Of a stretch of DNA of 64,000 nucleotides, positions 48,649 through 58,987 are shown one piece after another. Source of the stretch: Oscarella lobularis (lineage: Eukaryota; Porifera; Homoscleromorpha; Homosclerophorida; Oscarellidae); assembly GCF_947507565.1 (NCBI RefSeq), contig NC_089188.1, forward strand, positions 1,674,001 to 1,738,000, in the 5' to 3' direction. The position numbers and the translations under genes are program-made. Each line of letters starts with the position of its first letter. Positions within the stretch are counted from its first letter, which is position 1. Under the pieces are notes generated by a model that was not told where the DNA came from, searched no databases, and was given only the letters and a program-made list of their open reading frames with translations.

Positions 48649-51558
48649 ATGGATTTCGGATCAAAGCATGTTTACGCCTACGATCTATCAGACGAAGAAA
48701 GTCTATCGGAAGGAGAAATGGAACGAGGAATGCTGCTTAGGTACGTGCATTGAGCCGAATGACGACGCCACGACACAGCGTCCCACGTCTAGCGACAACG
48801 ACGACGAATCAGCACCTCCACCACCCCAGCTTCCTCCGCGAAGCCGACGCGGTCCCCACCTCGGCGGCGGAGAAGCGGGACGAGGTAGAAAAGGAGCGAC
48901 GGACGGGTTTCTGTTATTATTACGCTTTCGCAGGCCGACGAATTCGACGCGCCGCCGACACGAACGTCCTGTGCGTCAAGTTCGGCAAGCTCAAGCATCC
49001 CAGTCGCATGCACACGGGCGACGTGGTCTTCTGCGTCGCGTGCAGGGCCGCTTTATCGCGACTAAGCAGGCTATCGGCCAGCGATGAAGGACAAGTAGAC
49101 TAAAACTCTAACCGTCATGCGCGGGACTCGAATTTTATTATAGGCGTGGGTTTGCGAATTTTGCGGCAATCGGAATTCGGTTGACGTTGTCGCCGAAGAG
49201 ATGCCTCGAGAGGAGGACATCACCTACATGCTTGAGTCTCCACTGGGCGCTGCTGCTGAGGGAAACGCTGCTTCGGAGCAGCCAGTCGGGGATAGTTTGG
49301 TGATTTTTTGCGTTGACGTGTCAGGGAGCATGTGTGTGACTACGGAGGTTGGTTGGTTCGCTTTCTTCGACAATTTTCTATCTGTCTATATACTAGGTGC
49401 AAGGAAGATTTCATTTGCGCGGAGAGGAGAGAAATCGAGCTCAGCAGCTTGGCGAAGGAGGACCATTTGGCTTCCAGGCTCCCAATCGAAATGTTACTTA
49501 CGTATCACGACTTCAAGTCAGTGCTGAAATTCTCGCGCTGTCATGAGGTAGAGTAGATATTCTGCAGGGCGTTCAAGCTGCTATTGACAAGCAGCTGGAG
49601 ACTCTAATGAAGGAGTCGCCTCATCAGTGTGTTGCTCTGGTTACATTTAGCAACGAGGTCATTCTCATCTGATACTGTATGTGACGTCGTAGGCTGCATG
49701 TTTTCTTTCAGGTGACTGTGATAGGAAATGGAGTGCCCTTGGTTATTGCTGGGGACAAATTGGCTGACCGGGACGAGCTGATCAAATTGGGCAGCGAAGT
49801 GAGTCTTCCCCAAGGAGTTGGCAAATTGGGAAAAACGCTGAGTGAAAAAGTTTTCAGGTAGAGCCACTTCTATAACTAAAAACCTTCCAAAAAGTATTTC
49901 CTTCTCATTTAGTCTGGAAGAAAGCGGAGCAACTGCCTTGGGCCCCGCGTTATTGTTTTCCATTACAATGGCGTCACAGAGAGCCGCGTCAAAAGTCATA
50001 ATCTGCACAGATGGGCTGGCAAACGTAGGCTTGGGAAGTCTAGATGGTATGGTTTACTGTTACCCATGAGAAAGCACTTAGCTACGCCTCGGAATTGCAG
50101 AGCTCTACACGGAAGAACAACAGGAAGAAGCTCAAAAATTTTACGACGATCTTTCCCAGCTGGCTAAAGACAGAGGGTATGTACGGATTCTAAGACTGCA
50201 GCCAGAATAGACGTATTCCTGCTCAAGGGTTACTGTCTCTGTCGTTACCATTGAAGGCACTGAATGTCGAATGGCGGAACTAGGCCAAGTTGCCGACATA
50301 ACTGGGGGTCAAGTACGAAGTGTCTGCTTTTCGTGTCACTGGTAAAGTAACGCTCGTTTTCTGTGAAGGTAAATATCGTCGACCCTCTGAAACTGACTCA
50401 GGAATTTGGCAATATGTTGGCAAATCCTATCATTGCTACGAACGTGTCTGCAACGCTGATTTTGCATTCTGGCCTGTAAGGAACGTCCTCTATTCTGCCT
50501 TTAGCCTCTGCACTTCTCTGTAGATACTTTCGAAGCGAAGAAACGGACGAAAGTCGACTGACGCGCGAAATTGGAAACGTTACGGCGGACACGGAAATTA
50601 CGTTCGAGTTTGGAGTGAGAACGTCAAAAAAGCGCACACCAGAACCAAAATCGGGGGAAGATCCTAAAGAGAATGAAGCAGCAGGGGCATTGCCTCGAGT
50701 CGTTGTCAATGACGACGACGACGGTGATGGAACCGCTCACAAATTGAGCGACTTGAAGGAACTGCCTTTTCAACTGCAAATCAAATACACGAGTATGGAC
50801 GGAGCGAAATCGCTGCGCGTCATATCGAAGGCACAGCCCGTCACAAAGGACAGACAGCTGGCAGAAAAGGGTATAGTATAAGGCAAAGAGAGAATGAAAG
50901 AGAAATTATTTTTCTCGTTTCAGAAATGGACATTGGGGTCGTGGGAGCCCACGCGGCTCAGAACTCGGCTCGTCTAGCGATCGAAGGACATTACAGCGAA
51001 TCGCGCGCCGCTTCCATGGTCAATCAGCGTATGGTACAGAGATGGAGGTGAGAGGCGAACTTGACGATGATTTTGACGGGCTAACGCTTCTTCGTCGTCA
51101 GTCGCTTGACTGGAAATCGCGACGGCTACGTCAACTGGTTTTCGAACATGGCGCCGATGGAAGAGGAACTTCGCGACGCGCAGCAAGTAGAAAGCGACAT
51201 GTCGCACTTGAATGCCGCTGTATTCTCCTTTTCGCCTAGCGCGAACGCATGACTTTCGGCCGTTCGCACAGCGACGACGAATTCGATGAAGAGGTGCAGG
51301 TGAGCGCACCACTTGCCGTGGCGGGTCCGGCAGCGCCGCCGCTGCCGCCGCGATCTAAAAAGAAAAAGCAGGTTAGTTTGGACAAAAAATCGCGCCTCGC
51401 AAGCGAGAACCGCGCATGTTTAGGCTCGAAGAACGGGACGAACGGATCGGAGCGCGGCGATCGTGTTCAACATGAAAGCGGCACGATCGACGACGTTTGA
51501 AGCCGATCAAGCGTCCGAAGCGGATGCGGATCGAAAGGAAGAGGAGGAAGAAGAGTAG
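48649..51558 (+). CDS. Sec23/24-type zinc finger plus VWA domain protein
   Basis: Multi-exon gene starting MDFGSKHVYAYDLSDEE. Order: acidic/proline-rich N-terminus (PPPPQLPPRSRRG), a four-Cys zinc ribbon (FCVACRAALSRLS ... WVCEFCGNRN) like that of Sec23/Sec24, then a von Willebrand A domain with a MIDAS motif (VIFCVDVSGSMCVTTE), ALVTFSNEV and KVIICTDGLANVGLG. A beta-sandwich-like region and a C-terminal tail with PPLPPRSKKKK and poly-Glu follow. The arrangement resembles the C-terminal portion of circularly permuted Ras (CPRas) proteins, but no GTPase motif is seen in this gene. A role in COPII-like coats is not implied. Exons were joined through GT-AG introns in a consistent frame. Confidence 0.75.
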
Positions 51559-51744
51559 GAATGGAATTTCGCTTTTTCAAGTCCGTGTAGTGTTATCTTC
51601 TCCTGGCGCAGCTGTCGTATCCGCAGTCCCTTCACCTGACACGTGCTAATCGCTTGCGAGAGCAGGTGCAGGCCTGCAATACAGTATATATACCTTGCTG
51701 TGCTTTTCGTTTTCTCATTCGATGCACAAGGAGCTGCCCCACAC

Positions 51745-52912
51745 ATGGAAAGACTCGCTTGGATTCTTCTCTTTCTTTTCTTCCATCTTCACGTTCCCGC
51801 GCGCGCGGAAGACGACGTCGACCGCGCCGCTCAGCGCGCCTTCGTCGATTGGCCGACGTCGAACATGACGCACGTGCCGCACGACCCGCCCCAATACATG
51901 CTCGACGTCTACGAGAAATATAAGACGGTGCGTGATGGAGTGTTGCATGACGTGAGAGCCTACTTCGACAAAGGTATTCGGCTTCTCTGGCCACGCGCTC
52001 TCAAAAAAAAAAACCCGAATTATTTCTTCGTTCGTAGACAATAGTACCAGGGCCCGTTGCACGGACAACGGCGCGTGTTCGCAGCAAACGTTTGCATTCC
52101 GCGTGAACGCTTCGAGCGCGTTCGACGCGCTGCAGTCGAACAAGACGGGAACGGAGCTGACGAACGTCACCCTGCGAGCCTTATTGATCGGCTCGTCGAA
52201 GGAGAGCGTTCGAGTGCGAGTCGTCGCGCGCGATCCGCGGCGCCGACACGCGACGCGGCTCTGCGATCAGAAAGTCGTCCAGAGACGAGAAGGAGAGGAC
52301 GAATGGGTTTCAATCGACGTGTTCCAGTGCTTCGTTGGCCTCTTTCTCTCCGACGCGGCGAACGTGGATCGACAGCAGCGAACTCCCGTCGAATTTGTTG
52401 TGACGTTGACTGGCGTCAACGTCCCGTCGGTTCCGGTTCGCTTCGAGCAAGCGTCGCGCAGAGATCGTCCGCTACTTGTCGTCTTCCAAACGGAGCTCGA
52501 TCGCGGGTGGCACGTGGTCGGAACGAGATTCCGTAGAAGTTCGGCAACAAAAGCGTCGTCCCGGAAGCAGACCGGACGCCGCGGACGACGACGAAGGATG
52601 GGGCCGTGCCAACTCAAGTCGCATCTCTTCGATCTTGACAAATTGGGTTGGGACTGGGTACTCAGTCCCAAACGCATATATGGGAACTACTGCGAGGGCG
52701 AGTGTCTGTGGCCGCTCGACCAGCAAAAAAATCCGACGCGTCACGCTATTCTGCAAACGGCAGTTCGCAAACACGAAAACAAATCGGTGCCAAGAGCCTG
52801 CTGCGTTCCGACAAAGCTGGAGACCGTCGGCCTTCTCTACGTCAATATGGAAGAAGAACTCACGTTCAAGAACTACGACGACATGGTCGCTACCGAGTGC
52901 GGATGCCGTTAG
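51745..52912 (+). CDS. TGF-beta superfamily ligand, BMP/GDF-like
   Basis: Two exons (51745-51973 and 52038-52912), 367 residues. There is a signal peptide (MERLAWILLFLFFHLHVPARA), a prodomain of about 240 residues, a furin-type site (GRRGRRRR) and a mature domain of about 103 residues. The mature domain has the seven-cysteine knot: PCQLKSHLFDLDKLGWDWVL, YGNYCEGECLWPL, RACCVPTKL and ATECGCR at the extreme C-terminus. The NYDDMV and HAILQTAV segments place it near the BMP/GDF branch. It is convergent with ANKRD42. Orthology to a named vertebrate ligand is not assignable. Confidence 0.92.
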
Positions 52913-53033
52913 AGAAGGAAAAAAAAAGACGAAAAACAGTCGAATAGCGTTCTCTGTAAGCAGTTCGTTGTGTAGTCCAGGGCCCTTTAGAGAAGAATAG
53001 AAATCGCACGATTGACCCCCCTTAGACGCGATT

Positions 53034-55361
53034 TCACGTTTTGCGACTCGACTGCGACAACGTGGTTCCGCCGCGCGACGGTGCACTGCGAATCAGAAAG
53101 ACTCCCGGGTCGTCGTTGATTACCTTACGCTTGAGCTTGGTCTTTGGTCGAGATTTCGGCTTTGGCGACGACCGACTCTGCGGCGAAACGTCAGCCTTAG
53201 ATCAAACAGTCAGTCAACTCTAGGCTTTGTACCATTTGAACGCTCTGCTCTCTCAAAGGAGACGTGGCCCGTTGCAGCGCTTGCAGGCACACGAGCTCCG
53301 CTTTGAGTCCGTCTACTTGAGACTCGAGCTTCTCTCGACGCTCTCTCTCGTATTCTAATAGTGCGTTCAATTCCTGCACGGCTCTGCGCAGTGTATAAAC
53401 GATAAAGCAATCTATTCGTGGGTTTGGTAGGTGCGTACTCGTTTTTCTGCTGCTCCTCTTTTTCTCTCGTCTCGTCTTCTTCCAGTGTGCCTCCGAGCTG
53501 TCTGTACGCCTCTTTTGCCAGCCCAAGCGAATGCTGCAGCTCGCTGATTCTCTCCAGGACCCTTTCTACGCAAAATGTTTTGAGAAATGAGGCAATTGAG
53601 AGACATAGGGTAGAGACCTTGTGACTGTTCGTCAACGAACGACTCTGACTCCGCAAGAGTTTCGTCATCTGATACAAAGAAAGCAGTAGATCTAGTCGTA
53701 TCTCTTGCGTTTCTTGTTTGGTACCAGATTCGTCTCCTAAGAGAGCAATGCAACCAATCTGCTTGCAACGCTTAGCCATCTCCCTAGCATTTTCTCCAGC
53801 GTCATTAAGAAGACTCACTAATAAGATTAAATCAATAGACTACTCTACAGCACTGTGATTCAGGATTCCTACTGTCAGCTCCCAGGTCAATCAGCCACCG
53901 AAGGCACTCCACGTGGCCAGAAGCAGCAGCTACAAAAATTCTTCTTTGAGCTAATATACGAACGCAAAGAGGATGGATTGTCTACCCCTGTGAGCTGGCG
54001 TGCAATTTTGGTCATCTCTCGCGTTGACGTCGACCACGGTTCGTGCAATCAGCGACTGCAGCAATTTGAGGTCCCCTCTGGAAGCAGCAGCGTGAGCCGG
54101 ATAAGACTCTGCACACAGTAAATAAAAGATGACAGAACAAACGGCAAATGTGGCATACCCTCGTCACATCCTCCATGAGCGACTTCCCACTCTATAGAAA
54201 TCATCTACGTACCAGCAAATGAAATGACCGCACCGTGCTCTCTTTTTACCTAAGGCAGACAGATATCCTACGCAGTCTTCTCGTTGAAATTGTTCGGCCA
54301 GGTTCTTCGGACTGTCGCCCTACATAAGCAATGTGATTCTGCACAATTAAAAAGGCTTTCTTTCTACACACGTCATCATTCCTAGCACTGAGAAATTTCA
54401 TAACATTTCCTTCGGCTCCAGTGACAATCAAACGCAGACATGCAAGGTGGCCCTCTTCGGCCGCAAGATGAGCTGGGAAACACAACGCAGTTAGTCAAAG
54501 AACAGCCTCCAGATAAAAAGAGAGTACCAGGAGTGTTTCCTTCACTATTAACTAAGCCCAAATCAGCCTTTTCCTTGATCAAAATCTTGAGGAGCAAGAT
54601 GATTTATTTACTCGCTAAATATTATATGTTCTATCAGAGGCTACTTTCAAGGTTGCTGCCCTTCCATGAAAAGCCGCTGCATGTGCAGCATTCCATCCAT
54701 TAGAATCGACACCTCGAATATCCTGTGAAAGCAATCTCAAAAAGTCGACAAGAACTAAAAAAAATATCTACTTCTCCCAATTTGAGAATTGCAGACAATG
54801 TAGCTGCACTGCCGTGAGCAGAGGCCAAGTAGACAGGAGAACGTCCACGAGGATCAACAGCTGACAAATCAGCTCCATTCGACGCTAAGGCCTATAGAAA
54901 GCATCAATATATTGAAGAAGTAATAATATTGTACTTCTTATTTTACCTGCAGACACTGATGCCGTCCTCTTATAGCCGCCACGTGGACGGGAGTCCAGCC
55001 TTTGGCACTCTTGATATTATTCTGAGCTCTGTGCCAGAGCAGCCAATGAAGACACTTCGAAAAATATGATGTGAGTTTACTCCTACTAATGCCGTGCTGG
55101 TTTTGCGCTCCCCGTTTCTCTTACGCCTAGCGAGCCCGCGTGCGCTGCCCAGTGAAGAGCTGTGAAGCCGTCCTTTCCCGGCGTTGCAGCGTTCACGTCG
55201 CAGCCGCGCTTGACGCACTCTTCCAGCCATTTCATGTCGCCTTCTCGGATTGCGTTGATCATTGCCGATGCGTCGTACGTTTTCTCGTTCCTTTTCGTCA
55301 ATGGAAACGACACGGGACGGTTCGAGGGCGCCGTTCGCGGTAGATTCGATTGAACAGACAT
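53034..55361 (-). CDS. ANKRD42: Ankyrin repeat domain protein 42
   Basis: Start ATG 55359-55361 (MSVQSNLPRTAPS). Eight or so ankyrin repeats across about ten exons: DGFTALHWAAHAGSL, CLHWLLWHRAQNN, GWTPVHVAAIRGHQ, GRSPVYLASAHGS, GWNAAHAAAFHGRA, NTPAHLAAEEGHL, HAAASRGDLKLLQ, ASGHVECLRWLIDLGADS. After the repeats comes a coiled coil (LNALLEYERERREKLESQV) and a Lys/Arg-rich tail ending GVFLIRSAPSRG. This repeat series plus tail matches ANKRD42, a protein with reported RNA-processing and NF-kB roles. The last intron is about 37 bases if real. Confidence 0.87.
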
Positions 55362-55435
55362 CGTTTACCCGTTGCTGGGCTGTAATAATAATAACGCGTG
55401 CGCAGTGCGAAGACACGTCACCAGTGCAAGACAAA

Positions 55436-56203
55436 TTAGCATCGACGCTTTGGCTTTTTTACCAGTAACAAAAATTCATTACGTGTTCTTTGATCTTCTC
55501 GAAATTTTGCAAGCATACAACTTGTTGTCACAGTAATCATACTGCTAGTTGTTGTTTCAGCGCCTCTGACAGTAAATCCAAGGTGCCTAATGCAGATTTG
55601 ATCCGTTTAAAAATCATAAACATTCTACCGTTATTTACGTAGCTTCTACGATGACTCCGACACTAGGAGAAGAAATTCGGCCGGCAACTGCTTGAGCTAT
55701 TTCCTCTGTAAGCTTTTCTTGCTCTTGTAAACTAAATCAAAACACCTGACAAAGAACACGTCTTGCCCCGTTTACCTTGCAATCGATGACTCAATACGTC
55801 TACCACTTGAGCTATTTTGCTACTTTGCAGCATTTTGCCTCCTTCGGGAAGATATCCAATGTGAACTTTGCCAAAGAACGGCAGCAAATGGTTTCGACAA
55901 AGCGAACAAAAATCCACATCTTTGACAACGATCATCCTTCCCCCGCTGTCATCTTCCGCTGCATCGCCCACAACATCTGGGATCACGACTGTCTACTACT
56001 TTTAGTGACAGCAACGTGTTCTAATAAAAAAAGATACCGTCTAGACTCTGATGATGTCCTCTAGTAAATTGCAAGAAAGCTTCAGCTGCCGCAATGGACG
56101 TCTTTCCCGCATTCGGCACCGCTTCGTCGTCGTAGCCATTGTGGACTTGGAGGAGAGACGAGAAGCACTTGACAACCTCGTCTTTGCGAGCTTTATCGAC
56201 CAT
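55436..56203 (-). CDS. GTP cyclohydrolase I homologue with altered active site
   Basis: Four exons: 56203-56038, 55988-55776, 55723-55639 and 55586-55436, giving 204 residues. GTP cyclohydrolase I makes dihydroneopterin triphosphate, the first step to tetrahydrobiopterin. The fold is clear: MIVVKDVDF, HLLPFFGKVHIGYLP, KIAQVVDVLSHRLQ, VGVIVEATHLGF, CMLAKFREDQRTRNEFLLL. However the zinc/catalytic signature CEHH reads CRNH (human His143 to Asn), and HMC reads HLG, so the zinc ligand equivalent to human Cys212 is Gly. The usual N-terminal GLxxTPxR block reads NAGKTSIAAAEAF. It is very likely inactive as the classical zinc enzyme. The frame is intact, so it is not an obvious pseudogene. Confidence 0.82.
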
Positions 56204-56378
56204 GTGGGAAGCCTATTCCGACGACACGGGGTGCCAGTGCGCAAGTACAAAGTCATTTGCACGACGACACGTGGGAGCATCCGCTGATCACGCGGTAGAC
56301 AATTGAGTTTACACACCTGCACGTCTGGTTCAAAGTTTCATTGTGCTCGAGCGGCATTTCACACAGCAAGCAAGCAGT

Positions 56379-58557
56379 TCATTTATCCAAACGGCAAAGG
56401 GGATTGTCGTGCACCATTTGAAGATCTACTTTGTGACCGAACAAATCCCTTATGTTGGAGATGCCATACTTGATCATCGTAGGTCTAGTAGAATTCCAAC
56501 ACTTTTTTTATCTCAGTACGTTAGCTAAATCGGCTAGTGACCTTTCGAGTGAGAGACCCCAAGCAATCACCGAAACATTCTCCGGAAGTCCCATCGGAAG
56601 AAGCATTTCTGGCCGAAAAACGCCGCTGTTTCCCACTTCTATCCATTTCTTCATTTCTAGATTTGAACAAAAAAAACGTAATGCAAGCTGGAATTGCTGC
56701 AGATAGACTAGACCGTCGTGATAGCTGAAGACTTCCATGCTTGGCTCTGTGTAAGGATTGTACGTCGGCTTGAATTTGAGATTAGTCATTCCTGTATACA
56801 AATTATGACGATGACGTTTTGAAATTAGCTATAAGGCACCGAGCTTCTTGAAAAATTCATACAGAATTCCGATGAGGTTTGCAAGCGTCAAATCGTAGTC
56901 CGCAATGAAGCCTTCAATTTGATGAAACTCGGCTAAATGAGTCGCATCGAGTGCCTCGTTTCGAAAAACTCGGTCAACAGAGAAATATTTTACAGGAGAA
57001 AAAGTTTCCTAAATCCAGCGAATGACATTGAAGATAAGAGCATTCCCTCTTCACCTGCTGAGAAAGCTTGTAAAGCATTCTGGCGCTGACAGCCGTCGTA
57101 TGCGTTCTCAAAATATTCTTTTTTGCTTCTTCAAATTTCCAATCATATTGGTATCTGCGTATAATCACCATGATCAGTCAATCTGTGCAAGAGCTGCGAG
57201 CAATAATACCCCGTTGATCCATAACAATCTCCCTCGTGTACAAGCTTTACTTTCTCGGCGTATTCGTCAGGTATTTCGGCAGCGTACTTAGGATCTGATT
57301 TTGAAAGTGGAGCGAAACGGGGGCCCCCATAGTCAATAGCCAATAGTCTTCGCTTTGTGCCTACCTTTCATAAAGAACGTATCGTGAGCATCTCGCGCTG
57401 GATGCTGCTGTGGCTGGAAGAGAGCATCAAAATTCCAAAATGAGCTTTCCACAAAATTGTTCGTGGGCATCTCAGTAAATCTAGCAGGCACAAATTCGAA
57501 AGGTTCACACTTCACGTCACGAACTACCCACCCCATTTCAAGAAAAATCTGCCTAAATTCAGATCGAACTTTCATCAAGGGATGTAGGTGCCCGCTTTTT
57601 GGGTAGAGACCCTTTGCTGAAAAGTTGTATGGTTTGAAAGTTTTCCCTTTCCACGATCCACTACAAAAGAGATAATCAGAAGCCGTTTGTTGTGGTCTAC
57701 CTGCTTCGTGCCTGGCGATCATTTCAGCAGTCAACTCAGCCTCGGGCTTTTCTATTTGCGTTGTGAACGCAGAGCCTTTGGACACGAGAAAGGTATTGGA
57801 GACCCTGCGAAAAACGCAGGGATAGTCAGTATCATAAGAACGTAGTTTCGCAAACCAACCCTTTAGAAAGGAGTTTTCGCCTTTGAAGATCCTTCAATTG
57901 ACCTTTCTCTATGTCTTGCCATTTCTGCTCTTCAATTTTCTGCAGCAGCGTTTTGACATCGTCTTTGATCTCCGTTACCTAATGTACGAAGAGAGTACTG
58001 TTTGCAGTCCCCACACGACGCTTTCTACCTTTCGAAACACGCGCTTTTCTCCGGCAGCCGTTTTTCTAACTTCTAGCCACTTTTTCGCAATCGCTTGTCT
58101 CATTCCCAACTCGGCTATTGTCTTTGAAAGAATCTCCTAAGAAACACGGTGTCCCCCTATCTCCCGCTGCGCGGAGACGTCGCAAGAATTTAAGCTGCCT
58201 ACTTCAAGCTCAGCCTGAGAAGTTCCTTCGTCGGGATTGACAGCACCATAAACCGTTGCCTCGTGACTTCCATTTTGAGCGACGTCTTTTCCTTCGCTGG
58301 TCAGCAACCACACTTCTGCTTGCCTCTTTTCCACGTCGACAACCTAGACGTGCCTAATTAGTTTGAAAGAACGACGCGGCAGCAACTAGAAGAAAGGTAC
58401 GTACGTCTTTAAGCGACTGTAGGCTTTTGATCGCTCCAACGACGGTCTGGTGATCGCAGCCGAAGTCTTTTGCCAATACAGCGCTGCTCGCACTTCCGCG
58501 CTCCGCAACAACGCGAAGTATCTTCTGGTGAAGACTTTCCTGCGCTGCTTCTTCCAT
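56379..58557 (-). CDS. FARSA: Phenylalanine-tRNA ligase alpha subunit
   Basis: Catalytic subunit of cytosolic PheRS (alpha2beta2). The start ATG 58555-58557 gives [14 protein letters not shown]; an upstream open frame lacks ATG. The N-terminal winged-helix region ([17 protein letters not shown]) is followed by the class II core: [40 protein letters not shown] (motif 1 region), [47 protein letters not shown] (motif 2), [13 protein letters not shown] and [12 protein letters not shown]-like motif 3. It ends PLCRLDK. Divergent from FARSB across 430 bases. Confidence 0.97.
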
Positions 58558-58987
58558 GGATGCGTGCACGGGTTCGGGCAAGGTTCGGGATTGTCAGCAG
58601 CGATTGCGCACCTGTTTTTCAAAACAAAGGAGTGGGAGTCTGATGAGGGGAACAGAGTCAGGGAACTGGAACGCATGAAATTCAAGTTAAAATCTAGCTA
58701 AACTCGGCTTGTAAGTGAAATCCGACTCTAAACGACAGATTTACGTCAACCAAGGCCACGCTAAGCGTAGCTCCTCTTCAAACGAGCGCCAATTTCCTGC
58801 TTCTATTTTTGATGTCGCTGAGGAGGTTCAAAATTTACGTAATCATTTCAGTTCACACACGTCACAAGCCTAACTACATTACTGCATGACGTGAGACCAC
58901 CCTACCTCACCGCCGCCCAAACCGGCACCACTCTAACTCCACCCGTTGCCAGAACAGTTGTTTGCAAGCGCGCGTCAGATCAAGCAA
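58558..58987. promoter_or_regulatory. Shared divergent promoter, FARSA / FARSB
   Basis: 430 bases between the two ATGs. No protein-coding signal consistent with either gene. It would drive both subunits of one enzyme. Confidence 0.6.
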
